Origin: Saccopteryx bilineata
Taxonomy: Eukaryota; Chordata; Mammalia; Chiroptera; Emballonuridae
NCBI RefSeq assembly: GCF_036850765.1
Contig: NC_089490.1
Location: 109,065,074-109,129,073, forward strand
Direction: 5' to 3'
Length of the DNA: 64,000 bases
Below, one piece after another: positions 1 to 11,278 of this stretch. The notes under the pieces were generated by a model that was not told the DNA's origin, did no database searches, and was given only the letters and a program-made list of their open reading frames with translations. How positions within the stretch are numbered: position 1 is the stretch's first letter; each line of letters starts with the position of its first letter. The translations under genes were made by a program, and so were the position numbers.

Positions 1-2937
1 AAATATTGCGTCAGCCTATGAAATATTGTTTCTTAGTGTTTTTGTGAACACTATGTAATTTTAAATGTCAGCACCAATTTATTTCTTATTTTTTATGTTT
101 GCTTCAGATATGAGATTGAGCTTCTGACAGGCTGCTATTTAGTTGTTTTTTCCCCTAAAAGTCTTTTCTAGACATAAGTGTCATACAACTTATCCAATGG
201 GGAAATAAATGAATTTAAGTTCTAATCCAGCCATCTGAATGTATGATCATGAAAAGTGACAGATCTTATAAATTTAACTTTCTCAACAATAATAAGAGCA
301 TTGAAGACAATGATATTCTCTCTGGGTAGGACTTAGGCCACATCTCATACAGTTAGATATTCAGTGTTGTTGATATATTTATTATAAATACTCTGTAGTT
401 ATTATTTGAAATTCTTTTCAGCTCAACAATTATTTAGGAGTGATTTTCTGTCTTCCAAGTATTGAGTTATTTGTTTAAAATGTTTAATAATTTCTAAAAT
501 AATGACAAAATATTTAACCCTGTACTTTTTTTTTGAAAATAAGTATGTTCTCTGAAGTACATAATTTAAATAACTCATAAATCTGCCTTATTATTTGTAT
601 TATAGTATATTGTATCCTAATTAATCTTTAGTCAAGTGAACCCAGAAATATAAATTTTAGAATGGCAAAGCTTCTCACCATGATTTATTTATATATGTTT
701 TACATATATTTTAAAATGTTTTTTTTAGATATTCTTTACCTGTACTGGTGGTACATTAAAGTTCAGAGTCAATTATTCATTGAAGAAATATTGATTAAAC
801 TACAATGGCTGCTAAAATTTTTGTCACTTAAAGTACAACTATGAACAGAATACAGAAAAATCCCAGACCTTATAATGTTTATATTTTCTAATGGTCAGAT
901 TGGTAATGAACAATGAAAGTAAATCAATGTTGTAAAAGGTAAGAAATACTAGGGAAGGGAAAATGATAAAAAAGTGTGAAGAATGTGAGAGATGGTGCTC
1001 ACACAGACTACTATTAAATAAGATGGTCAGGGTCAGACATACATAATAAGCAAAGCTTAAAGGGGGTGAGAGATTTAGTCAATAGAATAACAAGGAGATA
1101 AGTTAGAAAATTGAATATCATAATGAAAGAGAGAAGGATCTAGAGAAAAAGAAAAAGCCCCTGAAAAACAAAAAGTATGGCTGATATTTTCTAGGAAGGG
1201 CAAGAAGGTGAAAATGACTGGAGCTGAGTAGATGAAGGCACAGCAAGATAACACAGTGAGATTGTGTAACAAGCCATTGGGAGGACTTTGACTTTTTTCG
1301 TTGGGAAATGGGAAACCGTTATGGGGCTTAAAGAAGAGTAAGAACATGATCTGGCTTCATTTTAGTTTTAGGGGACCAATTTGGTTTCTGTGTGAACAAC
1401 AAGCCATGTTGGGCAAAGTCAGAAACAAGGAAACAGGTTAAGAGGCAAATATAGAAATATAGTATATAAAATAGAACAATGTCTATATTACAATATAATG
1501 TTATATTTATATTAGAGAATAGTGTCTATATTTATTGAGTTTACTGACTTAATAAAATATGAAAGTGTCCTTAATGAACAGACAAGCAATATTAATTATT
1601 GTGTGTATAAATTCATGTTTTTTTATAAGCATTGAACCAAAAGTGTTTAATTATTTATATATATCAATCACCATGTTCATCCATGTTAATAATTCTTTAT
1701 ATTAGGTTTAGGAGTTACTCAAGTAGTTTTTAGATTTCTCCCAGGGAGAATTACTCCTTATGTAGCTGTATTTCTGGTGCATCCATGGGAGAAGGGAATT
1801 TTAGGGGCCTCCTATGTTACCATCTTGGTGACCTCCATCTTCAGTGCATATCGTTAGTCAAGACTTTATAGAAGCCTTTCTCAACTGGGTAATATAAGAG
1901 AATTAAGTCCCACAAAAAATGATTTACATGTCTATTTCTCAGTATTTTCAAAGATGGCACTTATAAAGTATCCTTCTGAATGCATTTGAGAGAAGGTAAT
2001 TCATTACAGTTATCAAGAATTTAGGAATTAATTCTGTTACTGAAGTCCAGGTGATAAGGGTTTATTTAGAGTTCTGGGTTTGTCATTCCTTTTTAATTTT
2101 GGGGGGATTCTTAAAGGTAGTCAACCCAGGACTACACAATAAGCAGTGGAAATGTGGTCCCCAAATGCTTGCTCTCAATGGGTACTTCATTACTGGTGAA
2201 CAGCATATTATATATTTAATTATCTTTTCCACTAATGTGTGATAATGACTGCTGAATCTTTACCCATAAATATGTACATAATTTTCATTAGTTTCCACCT
2301 CATTGGGGTAGATAACCCATACTTATAATCTTCCTTTTAGCTTTCCCAAAGATAAACAACCTGAATACTTTATAAAGTACATAAGATCTGGGGGAAAAAA
2401 TATCAAAACATTTTATAAAATATTGTATACTACATGTTAATAATGCCTGAGAAAGGAGGATTATGACTATCTAGAACTAAACTTTTGATGCAAAATTTGG
2501 CTTCACAGTAAGCCTGACAGAGTCCAAATCCACCTCTTGATTGTTTATTCGGTTCCCAATTGGGTGGTTATAATTGATGTAACTAGCAATGATCAGCAAC
2601 CCCAAATTTGACTCCTAGATCTGTAGAATAACCAAATTGAACTAGAAGCAAAAAAACATTCTGCTTTTCTTACCCTCAATAAATGAGAAATTGCCACTCA
2701 TACTCCCACTTTCTCCACTGCCTCATCATTTCTCTCATTCTGCTTTCAGGCCTCATAACACTGCAAGTATTTGGATGAACATACTTATCTGCTTCCTTGC
2801 TTCAAGGTAATCTAGAAATAGAGTTCTCTAACTTGCTTTTTGGAAGTAAAACACATATGTTGGGTAATTTCCAAAGTACAAAAAAAAATCCACCTAATGG
2901 CCCAAGACACAGATCCACACCATTCAATGACTCATCA
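1..2937. other. AT-rich intergenic DNA, no gene seen
   Basis: No open frame here has homology I recognise or splice-flanked exon character. The longest frames (for example 1075-1347 minus) are low-complexity and Phe/Ser-rich, as expected by chance in AT-rich DNA. Around 1740-1850 there is a less AT-rich patch with a CCATCTTGGTGACC motif that could be an old repeat edge, but I cannot name it. Confidence 0.6.
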
Positions 2938-3098
2938 ATCTGGAATGCTGAGGTCACCAGAGGTCACCAGTTCAAAACCCTGGGCTTACCCAGTCAAAGC
3001 ACATAGGAGAAGCAATTGCTATGAGCTGATGATTCACTTTCCTCCCCAAGCCTTTCTCTCTCTCTAAAATCAATCAATAAAAAAATCTTTTTAAAAAT
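2938..3098 (+). repeat. Old tRNA-derived SINE fragment (GTGG/TGAGGTC type)
   Basis: The order GAATGCTGAGGTCACCAG, then a B-box-like GTTCAAAACCCTGGGCTT, a CAAAGCACATA motif, a CT-rich tract and a CAATAAAAAAATC tail matches the younger copies at 9257-9413 and 62450-62624. The head is diverged and its 5' limit is uncertain. It abuts the next SINE at 3105. Confidence 0.65.
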
Positions 3099-3104
3099 AA
3101 ATCT

Positions 3105-3756
3105 AGCCTGACAGGGCAGTGGCGCAGTGGATAGAGCAGGGATCGAGAAACTTTTTGGCTGAGAGAGCCATGAACGCCACATATATTAAAATGTAATTTC
3201 ATGAGAGCCATACAACAATCCATGTATGTTATGCATTATCCAATAAAAATTTGATGTTGTCCCGGAGGACAGCTGTGATTGGCTCTAGCCACCCACAACC
3301 ATGAACATGAGCAGTAGGAAATATAAATTATAATACATGAGACTGTTTTATATTTTTAACGTTATTATTATTTTTTATTAAAGATTTGTCTGTGAGCCAG
3401 ATGCAGCCATCAAAAGAGCCACATCTGGCCCGCGAGCCATAGGTTCCCAACCCCTAGGGTAGAGCGTCAAACTGGGATGCGAAGGACACAGATTCGAGAC
3501 CTTGAAGTTGCCAGTTTGAGTGCGGGGTCATCTGATTTGAGCAAGGCTCACCAGCTTGAGCCCAAGGTTGCTGGCTCAAACAAGGGGTCACCCAGTTTTC
3601 TGTAGCGCCCCCGGCCAAGGCACATATGAGAAAGCAATCAACCAACAACTGAGGTGCCGCAACAAGAAATTGATCTCTCCCCCTTCCTGTCTGTCCCTCT
3701 TGCTGACTCTCTTGGTCTCTGTCACTAAATAAATAAGTAAATAAATTTAAAAAAAA
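3105..3756 (+). repeat. tRNA-derived SINE (GTGGCGCAGTGGATAGAGC type), split by a hAT element
   Basis: The tRNA-like head AGCCTGACAGGGCAGTGGCG starts at 3105 and is interrupted at 3137 by a 320-bp DNA transposon. It resumes at 3457 with the rest of the tRNA-like region (GAGACCTTGAAGTTGCCAG), the body ending in GTCTGTCCCTCTTGCTGACT and an A-rich tail. Other copies are at 6104-6494, 12050-12393 and 14398-14745. Confidence 0.85.
3137..3456. mobile_element. Non-autonomous hAT-like DNA transposon inserted in a SINE
   Basis: A 320-bp insert has imperfect terminal inverted repeats (CAGGGATCGAGAAAC on the left, GGTTCCCAACCCCTA on the right). It is flanked by 8-bp target duplications, GGATAGAG at 3129-3136 and GGGTAGAG at 3457-3464, with one mismatch. 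The 8-bp duplication and CAGGG-type termini are hAT hallmarks. There is no transposase frame, so it needed a transposase supplied in trans. It lies inside a tRNA-SINE, so it is younger than that SINE insertion. Confidence 0.88.
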
Positions 3757-3884
3757 AATCTATTAAATAAATAAATAAATCCACATCATTTTATGAGCCT
3801 TAACAAATCTGTTGCAAGATGATTATAAAATTAGAACAGGACATTTTGGGGGATTGTTGCAAGGAGGTTTAAGAATGAATTGCA

Positions 3885-4075
3885 TCCTGGAAGGTTAGCT
3901 CAGTTGGTTAAGAGCTTCATCCTAAAATGACAAGGTTGTGAATTTGATCCCTGATCAGAGCACACACAGCAGCCAGAGAATGGGTGACTGACTGGAACAA
4001 CAAATGAATGCCTTTTTTCCCCCTCTCCTCTCTCTCCCTTATTGTCTCTGTCCCTATCAATAAATAAAAAAATTA
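3885..4075 (+). repeat. tRNA-derived SINE (GTTAGCTCAGTTGGTTAAGAGC head)
   Basis: The head has a clear pol III A-box-like GGTTAGCTCAGTTGGTTAAG and a B-box-like GTGAATTTGATCC. A CT-rich body and a CAATAAATAAAAAAATTAAA tail follow. The head is closer to the vesper-bat VES type than the other SINEs here. Confidence 0.75.
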
Positions 4076-4076
4076 A

Positions 4077-4225
4077 ACCCTGGCCGGATATCTTGGTTGG
4101 TTGGAGCTCTGTCCCAGAGCGTGGAGGTTCAATTTCCCTGTCAGGGCACATATAAGAGCAGTTCCACGTTCTTGTCTCTCTCTCCCTGCCTCTCACTCTC
4201 TCTCTCTCTTAAAAAAAATTTTTTT
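4077..4225 (+). repeat. tRNA-derived SINE, VES-like, directly abutting the previous copy
   Basis: It starts CCCTGGCCGGATATCTTGG, followed by a GGAGGTTCAATTTCCC B-box-like block, a CAGGGCACATA motif, a TCTCTC run and an A tail. It sits immediately after the tail of the upstream SINE, as expected for insertion into an A-rich tail. Confidence 0.7.
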
Positions 4226-6090
4226 TAAATGAGTTTTATTGAAATGCTTGTTCTTCTTTCTTGCAGAAATGGAAATATATGACTCTGGGAGCCAAGGTGT
4301 AGATTTGTTAATAGCTATTATACAATACTTGTTTTTCCTTCTCAGGCAATGCAGTTTTTTGACAGATGTTTTGGAGCCCAGGAAAGAAATATATTTTCAT
4401 TAATATGATTAAGAAACCCACTGAATTGGAAGTTGTTATCTGAACATTAAGGAACTCATATGCCCATCCATCTGGTATATACCACATATAAATTCTCAAG
4501 TAAAAATAGATTTACTGATACACATTGGGGGCAGGAGGACAAGTGAAACCAAGATGATGTTATGAAGCCTACCTTTGCTATAGATGATTCACTTCTAGAT
4601 GTAGTTCATCCAGGACTTTATAATTTGTTGACTAGGCTAGGGAACATGTAAACAAGAAAAAGTTTAGAGAAGTTTATTTAATATGCAATTCAATTTGATT
4701 AGAATAACATCTCTTAAGCCAACACTGCTTAGATGTCTGTACTTCAAATGTAGTATAATGGGAGTTGCAGCAACAACATAAGAAAATTATATAACTGCCA
4801 TTGTAGAGAAAACAATAGCACATTATTTTCAAGCTAATCTGGGCTAGGATCATTTTGTATTCATCACTGTGCTTCAAGTATTTTGGTGGGTCCTTAGAAC
4901 ATATCTGACACTCTCCAATGTTTTTTTTTTTAATTTAATATATTCTGAAAAGAATAAGGGAGACACAAATTTTTTTGATCAAAGCATTGTAAAACACAAT
5001 CCTCTGAGATTTATAAACATTAGTGTTCTTAAGCCTTAATAGGCTCTGCCAAAAGTACTTTCCCCCCCAGTAAGAGATAATATTGGTTTAAAGTAATGGA
5101 TTTATATTTTAAATCTAGATATATGATGAAATTGTATTAGAACTCATGGATAAAAAGCCTTGTAGTAAAAAAAGGCCTTTCTGTTTGAGAAATTGAAACA
5201 AGTCCAGTAGGTCTGAAATAAGGCAAACTTGTTTTTAAATACTCAATTGCTTTTGTTACAGAATTTTGCTGAGTTTAGACTTTGATATTATTAAGTGGGG
5301 CATGAAAAATAAAAACAAATTCTAACTAAAAAATCTGTGTTATTCTAAGCTATTTAAATGAAAGTCATATAAACCAGAATGCCAGTTCTCCATAACTTCA
5401 GAGAAACACCCTTCACTTATTCAGAATTTTGACTTTCATTAGCTACACCGGCACTATGCAAAGTCCTCTCTTACTGCTCACCCCCACCCGCCACAGGTTT
5501 AATCTTGATAATATTTATTAAGTAGGCTAAAATCAATAATTTTGGGAATTGCAACTTAGGGGGAAGTCAATATGATTTGACATTGAAAAAGGAAGTATTT
5601 TCATCTAATTCTGCTAACTTTTTGTTGTTGTTCAATGGCATCTTGCAAAGGCATTATTAAGATGAGGTATTCTTGAGGATATGAGGAAGCAAAAAACAGT
5701 TGATCCAAAACATTAACTTGTTTCAGATGTATACCAATTTTTTAAAAAGTAAAATTTCAAAGACATGGATAGACTAGGATCTAAAATACGGGTGGAGGAA
5801 GAATTGACCTTAAATGCTGAAAGGACAATCTTTTGACATAGAAAAAAAGAAGTTGATGAAAATTAATTGAAATATATTTGAAAGTTTGTGATGGTTGTGG
5901 AGTCAAACCATATGCAATGTTCTCAATTTGATTGATGTAATAGGATAAAACTTTGAAAAAGTAAAAGAATTCACCATAATGCAGAGTGGCTTATTTAGGT
6001 GGCCACCAAAGGTTTTGCTCTAAAAGGGATCTATTTGTATAGTTGTGCTTCAAATATGGGCCATGATTTCAAAAAATAAACAAACAAAGC
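4226..6090. other. Intergenic DNA, no gene seen
   Basis: AT-rich sequence without recognisable coding, RNA or clear mobile-element features. It ends in a short A/T-rich stretch that leads into an ATT microsatellite. Confidence 0.5.
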
Positions 6091-6112
6091 CTATTATTAT
6101 TATTATTATTAT
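6091..6112. repeat. (ATT)n microsatellite
   Basis: About seven ATT/TTA units. It sits at the A-tail side of the adjacent minus-strand SINE and probably arose from that tail. Confidence 0.85.
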
Positions 6113-6494
6113 TTTGTGACAGAAACAGAGAGAGATATAGAGAGAAGACCAAATAGGGACAGACAGACAAGAAAGGGGAGAGATTAGAGGAATCAATTCT
6201 TTGTTGCAGCTCCTTAGTTGTTTATTGATTGCTTTCTCATATGTGCCTTGAATGGCAGGCTACAGCAGAGCAAGTGATCCCTTGCTCAAGCCAGTGATCT
6301 TGGGTTTCAAATCAGTGACCTTGGGGCTCAAGTCAGTGACCATGGGGTCATGTCTATGATCCCATGCTCAAGCCAGCGACCCTGTGCTCAAGCTGGTGTG
6401 CCTGTGCTCATGCTGGTGACCTCAAGGGCTTTGAACCTGGGTCCTCTGGGTCTCAGTCTGACACTCTATCCACTGAGCCACCACCTGGTCAGGC
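6104..6494 (-). repeat. tRNA-derived SINE (GTGGTGGCTCAGTGG type), minus strand
   Basis: On the plus strand it reads from a purine-rich GACAGAAACAGAGAGAGATA tract through repeated CCAGTGATC/GCTCAAG units to CCACCTGGTCAGGC, the reverse of the GCCTGACCAGGTGG head. Flanking AAAGCCTATTATT and AAAGCCCATTATT form an imperfect target duplication. The internal GTGACC...GCTCAAG block is repeated more often than in its sister copies. Confidence 0.85.
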
Positions 6495-7202
6495 AAAAGC
6501 CCATTATTCTTAATCAGGGCTTTCTAGAAAAGTAAAATATTTTACAATAAAAATATTGCATTTCTTTCTTATTGTTTGATGTGAGTAATACATTGGTAGC
6601 TCTCTTTTTACTTCCTTATAATACCTTAAAAATATCCCAGATCAAATGTACAAAAGGAAACACACACTATTTGGACCTTTAAAAGACTTTCAACAAAGAC
6701 CTTAGTGATTTGTTGACTTTAGAATATTTTCTAATCCCTAATAAGTGTTTTCTTATTTATATAAGCTTAAGTTTATAAATGAAAATGCCTGGTTTCATAA
6801 GAGCTCAGTTACCTTTGTATTTTCTTTTAGTCTTGATGAATAGAGTTGTCAGGAAGAAATTTCTCCATGTTTGTGTTGGACTAAATTAATCAAATATTGT
6901 AGTAATTTACGCAATTCCAGACCAACTGGGCAGAGTCCAAATCATAGCAAGCAGCTGATTCTCCTTTCAGAACAATGCAAATCACTGCCCTGGAACCAAG
7001 CAATGGTCACTGCTTTCCTAAGTAATTGATTCTGTCTGTGGTTTGGAATATTAATCTAACCGCAAAGATAAGATGTATAAACACAGAAGGAATCATAGAG
7101 CTTATGTACTTTTATGTACAATGGCCATATTCTACAAAAGCAAACATAAGGCCAGATCAAAGAGTTTTATTTTGTTTACATCCAAGGTTTTACCTCCCTT
7201 TA
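6495..7202. other. Intergenic DNA, no gene seen
   Basis: No coding, RNA or repeat feature that I recognise. Confidence 0.5.
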
Positions 7203-7400
7203 TATGTCCTAACATTTATTGAGTTCTTACTAAGTGCCAAGGATTGTTCTAAACACTTTTAGTTCTCATAAAACACATTTAATCCTTATAAAAACTCTAT
7301 TATTTTCCTCATTTTGCAGATGTGGACATTAGTTTCCAAGAGGTTTCAACATGTTCAACATTAATCAATCTGTAAATGCAAGAGCTGTTAGAACAAAACC
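7203..7400 (-). repeat. MIR SINE fragment
   Basis: The series ACATTTATTGAGTTCTTACT, AAGTGCCAAGGATTGTTCTA, TTTAATCCTTATAAAAACTC and TTGCAGATG is the reverse of the MIR consensus. It is ancient and diverged, as is typical for this pan-mammalian family. Confidence 0.75.
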
Positions 7401-8186
7401 ACAGGCTCAAAACAGTATCACTTGTGCTATAAGCCGATGATACCAATTCAATAACCTGATTTAATTGCAGTTTCAAACTTTTGCAGAAATATAATCTTAA
7501 TCAGCCAGTCTTGAATTTTCTAGTCAACACCAATGAGATGAGATGTCATGTGGGCCTTCTCCATTGCCCATAAGAAGAAGCAATCTGCGTGATGAAACAT
7601 TTGCCTTGCCTTCCTTTCCAGCCAAAAGATGTCCTGATCTAAAATAATCCTTTATTTTCTTTTGCTAATGTATCCCTTACCACACTCTTCTTCCTCCAAA
7701 ACCTTCCATGTTATACAACTCTTCTTAGTGCTGTTCTGTTTGCTCCCAAATTCATGAATCGCTTAATAAGGTAAATTAGATCTTCAAATTTACTTGATTG
7801 AATTTTGTTATTTAACAAGGCCTAGATTTGAAACCCTATAGTTTCTATAGCCCACACTTTAAACATAACATACTCTAGCTAATACCTTATAATTAGAAAT
7901 ATTGCCTAATGAATTTATTCAGCTGTGTGAAACTATACACAAATATTTTCATTACTATATTAATATAATTGTTAGACATCATATTTTTAATATTAAAAAC
8001 ATAATTTAAATTATAGTTAGTTGATCTTGTTTAATAAATATTGTATTTATTTGTTGAGATGATAGTGAATCCTTTTCCATTGTCCGTACTCATTGATGCA
8101 TTTATAAAATATAGCAAGCTGTTCAACACTTAATCCATTAAATATATTACATCTCAAAAATAAGAAACAATGTTCCTTTTGGAATT
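7401..8186. other. Intergenic DNA, no gene seen
   Basis: No recognisable feature apart from AT-rich tracts. Confidence 0.5.
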
Positions 8187-8575
8187 TAACCAAGGAGGTA
8201 AAAGACTTGTACTCAGAAAATTGTAGGACATTGAAAAAAAAATGAGGAAGATACAAACAAGTAGAAGCATATACAAATGTTCATTGGAAGAATTAACATC
8301 ATTAAAATGTTCATACTACCCAAAGATATCTATAGATTTAACACAATTACTATTAAAATGCTAATGACATACTTCACAGATCAAGAACAAATATTCCAAA
8401 AATTTATATAGAACCAAAAATAACCCATTTTAGCCTCAGCAATCTTGAAAATGAACAACAAAGTGGGAGGTATTATACTACCTGATATCAAGCTTTACTA
8501 ATAGGCCATTGTAGTCAAAAGAGCCTGGTACTGACATAAGAACAGGCATATAGACAATAGGATTTATACTAAAGA
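8187..8575 (+). mobile_element. L1 ORF2 fragment
   Basis: It aligns by eye to the L1-A stretch at 27440-27830. Shared landmarks include GACTTGTACTC, AACATCATTAAAATG, ATTCCAAAAATTTATAT, GGGAGGTATTATACTACCTG and AGAACAGGCATATAGA. It has many substitutions and stops and lacks both L1 ends, so it is a dead fragment. Confidence 0.8.
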
Positions 8576-9240
8576 ATTTTCTTCCTTTTCTGGTCAGTTA
8601 ATACCAACAAATCTTAATTTCCAATGAGTAATGCATTATTTTCCCATAAGGCATAAAAAAAAAAAAAAACCAACAAGAATTTCTTTCTTTTCTTTGTTTT
8701 TTAAAATGATTATTCCCAGTGTCTAGATATAGCAGAAGCTCAATAAATATAAGAATTAATGAGTAAATGGAAGGAAGAAATTCATGCATATCATTTAAAT
8801 CTAAATTTTTTTCTTCTGCAATTACAATCTGAAGTATTTTCTACCTAAATAGAAGTAAAAAATATCAAACGTTCATTATTTTCAGGCAATATTATGTACA
8901 CTTGAAAAACTCAAAAGAATCATTTGAAATGTTCCTATAAAACAAGTTAGTAAAATATAAAATAAATATTCAGTTATCAATAGCTTTTCTATGAAAAATT
9001 AAATTATATATATATCACTTATATGTAATAGACGATACTATTTTAGTAGTAACAAAAAATAAAATAACTCAAAATAAACTTAAAGTATTAAAAATTGTGT
9101 GACAAAAGCATTAAAATATCCCTGAAGAATACAAAGGAGACTTGAAACAACAGACAGAAATGCAAGATATTAAATGGGAAAACTAGACATTTTATAAAGA
9201 TATCAATTTTCTTTAACCTAATGCACTACAATAAAACTGA
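8576..9240. other. Intergenic DNA, no gene seen
   Basis: AT-rich; no feature that I can support. Confidence 0.5.
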
Positions 9241-9256
9241 CAAAATATTTTCTTTT

Positions 9257-9413
9257 TTTAACAAATTTTTTTAATTTATTCATTTTAGAGAGGAGAGGGA
9301 GAGAAGCATCAACTCCCATATGTGCCTTGATCAGGCAAGCCCAGGGTTTCGAACCGGCAACCTCAGCATTTCCAGGTCGATGCTTTATCCACTGCGCCAC
9401 CACAGGTCAGGCG
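9257..9413 (-). repeat. Short tRNA-derived SINE (CCTGTGGTGGCGCAGTGG type) with target duplication
   Basis: On the minus strand it reads GCCTGACCTGTGGTGGCGCA, then GGATAAAGCATCG, a B-box-like GTTCGAAACCCTGGGCTTG, a CACATATGGGAGTTGATGC block and an A-rich tail. The flanks share the perfect 15-bp duplication AAAATATTTTCTTTT at 9242-9256 and 9416-9430, which shows L1-style retrotransposition and a fairly recent insertion. Confidence 0.92.
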
Positions 9414-9868
9414 AAAAAATATTTTCTTTTATCCTGGGGAAAAAAGCAGATTTTAAAATTGTGGTAAAATAAACAATCAAGAAGAGTCAGGCAGGAAAAC
9501 TCTTAAAAACACTGAGGCAGAACATGGGAATTCTAGGACTGAAGCAGGGAAAGGACAAGATGAGCTACTAAATTTATTCTCTTAATAATATTAATTGAGC
9601 ACATATTTGCTACCAGGCATTTTTTAAGTGGTAGGAATATAAAACCTTTGCTGTTATTTTAGTGGAGAAATCAGTGAGTATATATTTTATATTTAATACA
9701 CATTTAATTTATTTTAATGTATACTAATGTTACAAATAAGTATCATCTATGTTTATGTTATCAGTATATATACTTTGTCTTAAAGGGATAAATGCCTTGG
9801 GAAAAATAAAGCAGGGACCAGGAGGAATAGGGCACACTCTGGAATAATGCAATTATATAGGGAAGTAA
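9414..9868. other. Intergenic DNA, no gene seen
   Basis: AT-rich; 9586-9640 contains a weak MIR-like AATTGAGCACATATTTGC string only. Confidence 0.45.
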
Positions 9869-9878
9869 AGAAAGACTT

Positions 9879-10855
9879 TACCTTTATTTTTGCTTTTCCA
9901 ACTTCATTTAGAAAAACAAATTCATGTCCCAGTGCCTCCGTGCTGTCTTCCACCACAGCCATAATTTTTTTTAATTTTATTTATTCATTCTAGAAAGGAG
10001 AGAGGGAGAGAGAGAGAGACAGAGAGAGAGAAAGGGGGAGGAGCAGGAAGCATCAACTCCCATATGTGCCTTGACCAGGCAAGCCCAGGGTTTCGAACTA
10101 GCGACCTCAGAATTTCCAGATCGACGCTTTATCCACTGCGCCACCACAGGTTAGGCCGCAGCCATAATTTAAATAACTTACAGAGTTAAGGATCAGGTCA
10201 GGTTGCAGTGGAAAAGGAGGGGAGCCCACTACAGCCACTGCAGCGTCTGCTTCTTGTCTTTTTCTTGGCCCCCAGCTTCTTAGCGCTCTTGCCACTGTGC
10301 TTCTCATCCGTGGTCCCTTAGCTCCTCCCAGACACCAGTGGTCACCAGGAGGGTGGAAAAGGCTGCTGCCTCACTGGCCGCTGTGAATCTCTGTGTCCAG
10401 GCAGGCCTGGGGGAGGGGCACTTCCAGTAGTTTCCCAAGAGCAGAGGACTCGCCACCTGGTCAAGGGCAGATGCAAGGTTAGGGTGGATAATCAGGCACT
10501 TGGTGGTTAGTAACATGTACCAAATGTGCAGTTCATCTGTCCTATCCCAGAGCATGTAGACATAGATTTCATTGTTGGTGTCCACATTGGGCTGGAAGAT
10601 GTTGGTCAGGAAGTAGCCTTTGGGCAGAAGGGCAAGAAAGTCCTTCCTTAGCAGGAGTTTTATGTCCAGCAGGTCTCTGGCACATGGAGTCCCCTCAGGG
10701 CCCTCAATGGTGACCTACTAGTCAGTGAGGTTCTTTTCTTTGGGAAAGACCTTGATGCCATGGGACAGGTCAGCTGTCGACATCGTCAACTCCTTGTACA
10801 CCAGGTTGACATAGTGGGGCAGGTTCTCCATAGTGGAATAAATAGTTGACATTTG
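9879..10855 (-). pseudogene. UBE2S: Processed pseudogene of UBE2S (ubiquitin-conjugating enzyme E2 S)
   Basis: Read on the minus strand, this is an intronless copy of the E2 that elongates Lys11 ubiquitin chains with the anaphase-promoting complex. Recognisable blocks include [23 protein letters not shown] and IIHPN (UBC fold), a Lys-rich C-terminal tail (KKLGAKKKT) and a 3' UTR with AGTTATTTAAATTATGGC and AGTTGGAAAAGCAAAAA. Flanking 10-bp duplications AGAAAGACTT (9869-9878 and 10856-10865) mark an L1-mediated retrocopy. The start ATG is mutated to ATT, there is a stop after LTD, frameshifts scatter through the C-terminal part, and the catalytic Cys of the ICVNVL-like block is Tyr (EIYVYML). 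The poly(A) signal reads AATGAA. A SINE at 9968-10158 splits the 3' UTR. It cannot encode an active E2. Confidence 0.9.
9968..10158 (-). repeat. Short tRNA-derived SINE inserted in the UBE2S pseudogene
   Basis: Same family as 9257-9413, with an expanded AGAGAG tract. The target duplication CAGCCATAATTT is seen at 9956-9967 and 10159-10170. It sits in the retrocopy's 3' UTR, so it postdates the retrocopy. Confidence 0.9.
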
Positions 10856-10900
10856 AGAAAGACTTGAAGCTGATGAAGCGGTGAACCATAAAGATTTATG

Positions 10901-10972
10901 TGTCCCAGGTTTGGTTCCCAGTCAGAGCACACAGGGGAAGCAACCATCTGCTTCTCCACCCATCTCCCTCTC

Positions 10973-11033
<61 letters not shown>

Positions 11034-11267
11034 TCTGCTTCTGTAGCCATGGCTTGATTAGAGAGAGTTGGCCCCAGGTGCTGAGGATGGCTCCATGGCC
11101 TCCGTTTTATGTGCTAAAAAATGTCTCCAGTTGCAATGGAACAAGGGCCCCAGACGGGCAGAGCATCGTTCCTTAGTGGGCTTGCTGGGTGGATCTTTGT
11201 CGGGGAGCATGTGGGAGTCTGTCTCTATCTCCCCTCCTCTGACTAAATTAAAAAAAAATAAAAAGAA
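10901..11267 (+). repeat. Long tRNA-derived SINE (Rhin-1-like), 5' truncated, with CT microsatellite
   Basis: The tRNA head is missing up to the B-box region (TGTCCCAGGTTTGGTTCCCA). The body follows: AGTCAGAGCACACAGGGGAA, CTCCACCCATC, a long (TC)n tract, ATGGCTTGATTAGAGAGAGT, GGGCAGAGCATCG, CGGGGAGCATGTGGGAGTCT and an A-rich tail. The duplication AAAGATTTATG at 10890-10900 and 11268-11278 brackets it, so it integrated already 5'-truncated. Confidence 0.85.
10975..11028. repeat. (CT)n microsatellite inside a SINE
   Basis: About 25 nearly uninterrupted CT units. They lie where sister SINEs have a short CTCTCTGTCTCTCTC tract, so the array grew from the SINE's own pyrimidine block. Confidence 0.95.
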
Positions 11268-11278
11268 AAAGATTTATG

